NCBI GenBank assembly: GCA_036023115.1
Contig: JAYKKT010000064.1
Location: 9,570,001-9,634,000 of the forward strand
Direction of reading: 5' to 3'
From: Brasenia schreberi
Lineage: Eukaryota; Streptophyta; Magnoliopsida; Nymphaeales; Cabombaceae
Length of the DNA: 64,000 nucleotides
In this document: positions 59,801 through 64,000 of the stretch, piece after piece
How positions within the stretch are numbered: the first letter of the stretch is position 1
Layout of the letters: each line of letters begins with the position of its first letter
Made by a program: the position numbers and the translations under genes
Notes under the pieces: model-generated
What the model saw: the letters and a program-made list of their open reading frames with translations, nothing else
The model's database searches: none
Told to the model about the DNA's origin: nothing

Positions 59801-61866
59801 GAGATGTCCCTTGTGGTAGGCGATGAGAGGAAGGTTCTTTTAGCACTAGGGGATCGGTTATAAAATTCAAGTTTCTGAATCTTTTCTTGTTGGCTATGGA
59901 TAGAGATGCTTTGGTATGTGATTCTCTGTCTATCGGGCACTGAAATAATTCTTTTACTAAGAATTCACAGGATTGGGGGATTGGGTTTTTTCCTTTGTTC
60001 TTTGGAGTGTTATATGCTACATAGGTGAATGGCATGAGCAGGGATGTCTTGGGATGAAAAGCTTCAGTACATGAATGTTTCAAGGTGCGTAGTTGTTATC
60101 GGGAGTGTAGGAGTCAGGAGGATCATGGGGAGAGAATGGAGATGCCCTGCAAGTTTCTACTGAAGTTCATGATACCACCTTGGGTAGCTTTCCTTGCGTA
60201 GGAGGCAGCATGGTGCCAGATCCTTTGTTTTAATAAAAGAACTCAACCTTGGTCAATCGATTTCCAGTGTATACGCAGGAACAAGAATCAGCGGACCAAA
60301 TTACTATTTGTCTGTGGCTCAGCTAGGTAACCGTAGGTGAAAAGCCTTGGATAATCTTACATGCCAAGCCTTTAAGATGCAGGGATACAGTGGGTATCGA
60401 GTAGAGGTGTCAAACTGGGCCTGCCCCCTGGGCTTGTTCGGCCCGACCCTGGAAAATGGTGCACCAGACCAGGATCTTCTGGCCCACAGAGCCAGGCCAA
60501 ATGTTCCAATCTGTTTAATCATCGGCGCCGAGGTGGGGTGTGCCAGCCCAGCCTGCGGGGCCAGTAATTGTGTGTGTGTGTTTTCGTCTATAAATATAAT
60601 ACATATACATATATATTATGATAAATATGAATAATATATACAATATATATTATAAATATATATATTGTGTGTACATATAGATATATATTTATTTTATATA
60701 TTAGCATTAATATATATAGTGTGTGATATGGACAGGGCCAGCCAAATTCCAGCCTGTCAAAAATGTCGCCCAGACCAGCCGGCTCACATTTTTTGTGGAC
60801 CACCAAGACTGGGATTGGGCAAAGCCGAGCTGACACCTCAGGAGGAATTATAAGCAAGGAGTATTTTCTACAGATACCATAAATAATTATGCAACTCCGC
60901 CAATGGGATCACCCTTGCATGATCAGCCCCAAGCCCGGATAAATGAGGAGGGTTGCATTAGGCTTCCGAGAGTCAACGTTAAACTTTGTCGGACTTATCT
61001 ACCGTGGGTTCTACAAACAATGCACATTGTGTTGGGTCGTTCTCTCTTAGCATCGCACTGTAGAGCCCGAATGCAATGAAAGTAAGCAAGGACCTCTACA
61101 TCTTCGTCCTAATGTAGTGAATCAATTGAAACGAGGGTTCTCACATCATTGACAGATGTAGGTAAAGAAGTTAGTCCCGCTACATTGTAACTCGAATACA
61201 GTGACCAAGTTATAGTCTGCATTTTTACCATGGACTGATGTGAGGGGTAAGGAAACTAGTCCTAGATAATAAGATTTGTATTAGTACTTTGAATATTGGA
61301 ACATTGACCGACAAATTAATGAAGGTGATAAATATTATGATTGGGAGAAAGATTCATATTCTATGTTTAAAGATCAATGTGTAGTCACATGTTTGACTTG
61401 AAGGAAAAGAAATGGCATACCAATTGTGTTAAAATGAAAGAGAAAACAAAAGTTGAAAACAGGGTGTTACCCAGTCCACATGTGACTCAAACGTTGCTGT
61501 GCAAGTTGCAGAATCTCCAACCAATTCCCATCGTTTTAGTGTTCCATCTCTACTCCCACTAAATAAATAGTTATGATGGCCAATTGATGACTGTAAAACA
61601 GCTAGGCAATTTATGCCCGCGCAATGCTACAAAATGCAGTTAAAAGTTAAAATCCGTTAAATGAATCTCAGATAAAACTCATTGGTAAAGAAAAAAAGTG
61701 CATAGGTGCAGTCAACAATGCCATTTTAGTAATATCCAGATGCCCTGATTGTGTACGAGCTGCTGACCTTTGTATCATCTGAACCTGTCAACACATATGT
61801 CAAACGCTTCTCCCTACGAGGGCGCGTTGAGTTTGATGTATTCCCAGTACTTGCCACACGGTGCAT
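40613..61866 (-). CDS. WDR48: WDR48/UAF1-type WD40 protein, 17 coding exons
   Basis: Exons on the minus strand: 61866-61768, 61626-61471, 58809-58747, 58653-58564, 58455-58141, 57989-57892, 55682-55647, 54516-54396, 54293-54057, 49844-49749, 49673-49608, 49460-49422, 49337-49203, 48867-48503, 43773-43680, 43416-43228, 40708-40613. They join in frame to 2295 bp, 764 residues plus stop. All junctions are GT-AG. The start MHRVASTGN and the whole order match plant WDR48 homologues, which are about 750 residues. The first ~330 residues form WD40 blades ([61 protein letters not shown]). The C-terminal ~350 residues are the conserved WDR48 tail, including LPGWCLDC and ending [17 protein letters not shown]. 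In animals this protein activates USP1/USP12/USP46 deubiquitinases; the plant role is inferred. Exon 7 is a 36-bp microexon. Confidence 0.95.
40709..43227 (-). other. Last intron of the WD40 gene
   Basis: This 2.5-kb intron runs between exons 16 and 17. No mobile element end or coding frame was recognised. A short CAT/AAT-repeat patch lies near 40881-40925. Confidence 0.6.
44632..44930 (-). repeat. 3' LTR of the LARD-like element
   Basis: This copy pairs with 47404-47672 through shared GAATTCATTTTATTGAAATT, CTCTCAAGAGAG and TTTTCAACAATTTATACA blocks. It differs most at the hairpin. Confidence 0.88.
44785..44845. repeat. Long hairpin, about 30-bp stem, in LTR
   Basis: The left arm from CTCCAACGGCTAGTTAG and the right arm ending CCAACTAGCCGTTGGAG are complementary over about 30 positions with three mismatches. 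The partner LTR (about 47555-47585) has a collapsed single-arm version. Confidence 0.88.
45700..45905. repeat. Short imperfect direct repeats inside the LARD-like element
   Basis: Words such as AAACAAGCTTTAAGGATAAG and CTCAAACCATCCAAATCAA recur four or five times with variation over 200 bp. They are non-coding. Confidence 0.6.
47404..47672 (-). repeat. 5' LTR of the LARD-like element
   Basis: This 269-bp copy is adjacent to the primer-binding site on its lower-coordinate side and to the GAAAC duplication on the other. Confidence 0.88.
47678..48502 (-). other. WD40 gene intron segment, nothing recognised
   Basis: This is the part of the exon 14-15 intron next to exon 14. No element end or coding signal was found. 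Confidence 0.5.
51040..51321 (+). repeat. Copia-4 5' LTR
   Basis: It matches 52657-52927 closely (for example CTATAAGTGTCTAT, GTATTTAAGCCTCTTAGGGT, GTGTAATCAAGCAT) and ends GTGTAATTAACA. An extra TTGAGAGGA lies just inside the TG start compared with the 3' LTR. Confidence 0.82.
52657..52927 (+). repeat. Copia-4 3' LTR
   Basis: It begins TGTCGGTTGGAAGGAG immediately after the polypurine tract and ends GTGTAATTAACA. Confidence 0.85.
53480..53700. repeat. GGTTCC/GAACC-rich block in WD40 gene intron
   Basis: It is dense in GAACC, AAACC and GGTTC words, like the intergenic CCGGTT blocks. This copy shows the family is not confined to intergenic DNA. Confidence 0.45.
54591..54654. repeat. Compound microsatellite (TC)n(TA)n(TG)n
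   Basis: A tract of TC, TA and TG dinucleotides in the intron between exons 7 and 8 of the WD40 gene. Confidence 0.95.
54655..55646 (-). other. WD40 gene intron 7, nothing else recognised
   Basis: No element ends or coding signal were found. The donor GTATGG follows the 36-bp exon 7. Confidence 0.55.
56819..56872. repeat. (TA)n microsatellite
   Basis: 54 bp of alternating TA. ACCGGTG words lie on both sides (about 56791 and 56872). Confidence 0.96.
56875..57175. other. GC-richer island of unknown origin in an intron
   Basis: This 300-bp stretch is clearly richer in GC than its surroundings and is open in one frame on each strand. The minus-strand frame reads as a hydrophobic, Leu/Ser/Cys-rich peptide. 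I recognise no domain. It could be a captured gene fragment or part of an unrecognised element starting at the (TA)n tract. Confidence 0.3.
57575..57737. mobile_element. Short hAT-like MITE (about 163 bp)
   Basis: It begins CAGTGGCGGATCTACA, and the complement of its right end reads AAGTGGCAAATCTACACT. The two ends match at most of about 16 positions. CAGTGGCGGA ends are typical of a widespread plant MITE class. Both flanks are T-rich, so the 8-bp duplication cannot be proved. It lies 150 bp from exon 6 of the WD40 gene. Confidence 0.6.
58915..59090. repeat. Possible LTR fragment
   Basis: It contains TTGACTAGCCATTGG and TTCCAACGGCTTG words like those in the LTRs elsewhere in the window, followed by a CTCAAAACTGACACTAAACC stretch resembling sequence next to Copia polypurine tracts. 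No partner LTR or ends were found. Confidence 0.35.
59332..59597. repeat. Tandem repeat, 90-bp unit, three copies
   Basis: Units start at 59332, 59422 and 59512, each with GTTAAGTCTTTGGCTATG (or one mismatch). The spacing is exactly 90 bp. A common body reads CAATAGGGTTTTGTTGAATA then AGTGG and ATTTATGATGAG. The period is a multiple of three and leads directly into a LINE remnant, so it may be duplicated LINE coding sequence. Confidence 0.92.
59598..60340 (+). mobile_element. L1-type LINE remnant, 3' part
   Basis: Plus-strand translation across frames gives decayed motifs of the region after the reverse transcriptase in plant L1 elements. Near 60170-60290 a segment reading PPWVAFLA and EAAW resembles the zf-RVT motif (P.VAFFAWEAAW). 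An FWHN-like stretch near 59740 resembles the preceding RFW.D motif. Many stops and frameshifts are present; ends were not found. It sits in the intron between exons 2 and 3 of the WD40 gene, antisense to it. Confidence 0.65.
60390..60855. repeat. GGCC/CCAG-rich blocks around an AT-rich core
   Basis: GC-rich segments (60390-60560 and 60730-60845, with GGCCTGCC, CGGCCCGACC, CCAGACCAG words) flank a 170-bp TATATA-rich core. The pattern resembles the dispersed GGTTCC blocks in style but with different words. No coding function is supported. Confidence 0.45.
60894..61371 (+). mobile_element. RTE-6: 5' fragment of an RTE
   Basis: It starts ACTCCGCCAATGGGATCACC and follows the RTE 5' leader to the first endonuclease codons (GGAGAAAGATTCATATTCTA), then stops matching near 61371. 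The 3' 2.7 kb is missing, the reverse of normal LINE truncation, so a deletion after insertion is likely. It ends 100 bp from exon 2 of the WD40 gene. Confidence 0.82.
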
Positions 61867-61876
61867 TGGTAAGTAC
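61867..61876 (-). other. 5' UTR fragment after a probable UTR intron acceptor
   Basis: On the minus strand, TTATTTTGCCAG precedes GTACTTACCA and the start codon of the WD40 gene. The pyrimidine-rich AG fits a splice acceptor ten bases before the ATG. The first, non-coding exon and promoter would then lie upstream, possibly beyond this window. Confidence 0.5.
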
Positions 61877-62167
61877 CTGGCAAAATAACCAAACATAAGT
61901 CCACAAACATCACTATCAAGATTGTGAAAATTCCACACTTGCCCATGAATTTGTATTCATAAAAAGAAAAAACAGTTTTAATTTTGATATTTCTCATGGA
62001 AGAAAAGTATAAAGCTAGGATATAAGAACCTCAGTCATCAACAACAGTGGTAATTAATATAAACTCCCTCTCTAAGCCATGTTCCATCACAAAGGGGGTG
62101 ACTACTTACTCGTGGATCGTGTACAAGTTATTACAACACATTAGTCCCGAACATGTAAAATTAAACT

Positions 62168-62526
62168 GCAACAAACAACAACAACTAAGCCTTTTCCCAT
62201 ACTAGACAGGATCTGCTACATGAATTCTTTGTTTCCACACATCCCTATCATGTGCTATGTTAGCAGTTAATTCACAATAAGCTAGATCATTCTTTATTGT
62301 TTCTTTCCAACACTTTTGTGGTCGTCCTCTACCTCTTTTAATACTTTCAAAATCTAGTTTTTAATACCTTCGTACAGGTTCTTCTTTTGATCTTCTTTCT
62401 ATATATCCAAACCACCTTAAACGATATTCTCTCATTTTATCCTCTATTGGTGCCACACATAATCTATTCCTAATAACCTCATTATGTATACGGTCTTTTC
62501 TTGTATGATCACTCATCCATCTCAAC
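62168..62526 (-). mobile_element. RTE-7: RTE 3' fragment
   Basis: On the minus strand it ends TAGTATGGGAAAAGGCTTAG(TTG)n and covers the last ~360 bp of the family. The match stops where an LTR starts at 62527, at a point internal to the RTE, so the rest may continue beyond that Copia outside the window. Confidence 0.85.
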
Positions 62527-63034
62527 TGTTAAATGTAATAGGCAGCACGGGCCTAATGGCCTGTGCACTTGGTATGGGTGGTGTGGGCTACTAGGGCCCG
62601 TAGCCACTTGTTGTTAGGGCCCGTAACCACTGATCCTCAGTGCCTCCAACAGCTACTTGCTTACCAACGGCTAGTTGCCTGGCCAGCAAGTAGCCATTGG
62701 AATCCAACGGCTAGTGCTAGCCAAGCTTGGCCAGCACTTCCAACAGCTACTTGCTGGCCAAGCTTGGCCAACACTTACTACCCCTCCTTTGCTGCCTCTT
62801 TTTCTTCTCTATTTTGCTGTGTATAAACCTCTATATATACTCCATCTTTATATCAATAAAATATGTTGTCTTGCACAACCTTTGTTTGTGATTTGACTTC
62901 ATTGTTTGAGACTCTTGTTATCTCCTATTATATTCTTTATATATGATATCCATATTCGGATGTTTAGAGATCTTGGCGATTTGACGAATTGCAACATTGG
63001 TCATTCAACCTTCGATTATCAACAATTATTTACA
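62527..63034 (+). repeat. Copia-5 5' LTR
   Basis: This single LTR is identified by its TG...CA ends, a TATATATA box near 62832 and the adjacent primer-binding-like site. Its repeated CCAACGGCTAGT words tie it to the hairpin-bearing LTRs elsewhere in the window. Confidence 0.75.
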
Positions 63035-64000
63035 CAGTATCAGAGTCTCATTTTGAAGAAATAAAGCACATTGAGAAGCATGTCAACTTTGGAAAATCTA
63101 TGACTCATGTTTTTTGACATTGCGAAGTTCAAAGTAACTTTAGAAAATATGTTTATCTTGAAAATTGAAGGAAAAGAATGAAGTTATCAATTGATTACGT
63201 TGCCTTCATGAGAATTTTGGAATTCCTTGCAAATTTTAACTTCTCTTGAATCTTGTTAGTATAACATTGTGTTTGGATGTGCTCACTTATAAAATTCTCC
63301 CAAACATTTCCTGACTTTGGATAATTTTGGATGTGTTCGTTATGAAATTATCAATTATAACTTTTCTTAGTAATATATGATTATAGTTTTTGGTATATAT
63401 GTTTGTTGTGTTTTTGAACTTGATCTTGTGATTTTAATGAACGATTCTTAACTAAAATAAATTTTTGCCTATGTTTGATATGTTTGGAATATTTAAAAAC
63501 TTAGTTGTTTTTGTTGAAACATCTTACATGCTCTAAGACATAAACTCATCGTATTACTTGAAAAGACATCAGTTAGACTAGTGTGTTTGACATTCTATCT
63601 TTTTTAATTAAAAAAAAAGTTGTGTAGTATCATTGTCTTTAGTTATTGATCCATGTCTTGCCCTTAATGAGTTTGTTGGTTTTTGAAGAAGACGATGGAT
63701 TAGCTCATTCGCATTGTATTGCTTCATTTCTCAAATTCCATCTTCTCATTTTGTTGGTCCATGAATAGTAGTTCGGTTACACATACCTTCGTTTCCTGTA
63801 GAAATTTGCTTTCTTTTGATGTTTTGGATAGTTGCATTTGTGTGCTTTACTGGGAAACCTTACATGACATCTAAAGTTCTAATACAGAAAAACAAAAACT
63901 TAATGATATTTCTTTTGCTATGAATCTTAATAGTCATTGTCCCTTGAAATTTTTAAGTTCATGGTTGTAATAAGAACATTATGTGATCTGTTTTTGGCTT
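62527..64000 (+). mobile_element. Copia-5: LTR element running off the right edge
   Basis: A 508-bp LTR (62527-63034) begins TGTTAAATGTAATAGGCAGC and ends AACAATTATTTACA. A primer-binding-site-like CAGTATCAGAGTCT follows. The LTR is related in layout to that of Copia-2 but longer, with several CCAACGGCTAGT/CCAACAGCTACTTGC repeats and two CCAAGCTTGGCCA palindromes at about 62720-62770. From 63050 to the edge no gag motif is recognised, so this is a long leader or decayed gag. The second LTR is outside the window. Confidence 0.75.

Noticed and set aside
61726..61938. Extending the WD40 protein upstream of MHRVAS
   Set aside because: The preceding bases look like an intron ending in TTTTGCCAG, and known plant WDR48 proteins start at MHRV.

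Overview
This 64-kb window is nuclear DNA from a flowering plant. Two complete, intron-split plant genes can be rebuilt exon by exon with GT-AG junctions, and everything else is plant-type repeat: Ty1/copia LTR retrotransposons with a TGGTATCAGAGC-like primer-binding site, RTE-clade non-LTR elements ending in (TTG)n, an L1-type LINE remnant, short hAT-like inverted-repeat elements and long (TA)n/(GA)n microsatellites. The very large, retrotransposon-filled introns suggest a large-intron lineage (perhaps an early-diverging angiosperm), but the species cannot be fixed from the sequence. I see no CRISPR array, rRNA gene or convincing functional tRNA gene. I did not find a new defence or metabolic system; the unusual content is how mobile elements are stacked inside two housekeeping-type genes.

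Layout: 1-5275 is intergenic (tandem repeat, microsatellites, CCGGTT-rich blocks). 5276-35119 (+) is a 6-exon gene for a 257-residue single-RRM RNA-binding protein. Only 774 bp are coding; intron 1 (15.5 kb) and intron 4 (12.5 kb) hold nested elements. Intron 1 has an hAT-like element, a long-inverted-repeat element, and a minus-strand Copia containing a minus-strand RTE, which itself contains a plus-strand RTE. Intron 4 has an old RTE containing both a young RTE and a plus-strand Copia, and that Copia contains a minus-strand Copia. 35120-40612 is a convergent intergenic spacer. 40613-61866 (-) is a 17-exon gene for a 764-residue WDR48/UAF1-type WD40 protein. Its introns carry a gag-pol-less LTR element, an RTE with an internally deleted Copia inside it, a 90-bp tandem repeat, an L1 remnant and RTE fragments. 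61867-64000 holds its upstream side: an RTE 3' fragment cut by the start of another Copia that runs off the edge.

Target-site duplications were read directly for most insertions (5 bp for LTR elements, 17-19 bp for RTEs, 8 bp for hAT-like elements), so the order of events can be worked out. Both host genes keep open exon frames and consensus splice sites despite the load. The element reading frames carry frameshifts, deletions or stops, so none looks autonomous as it stands.
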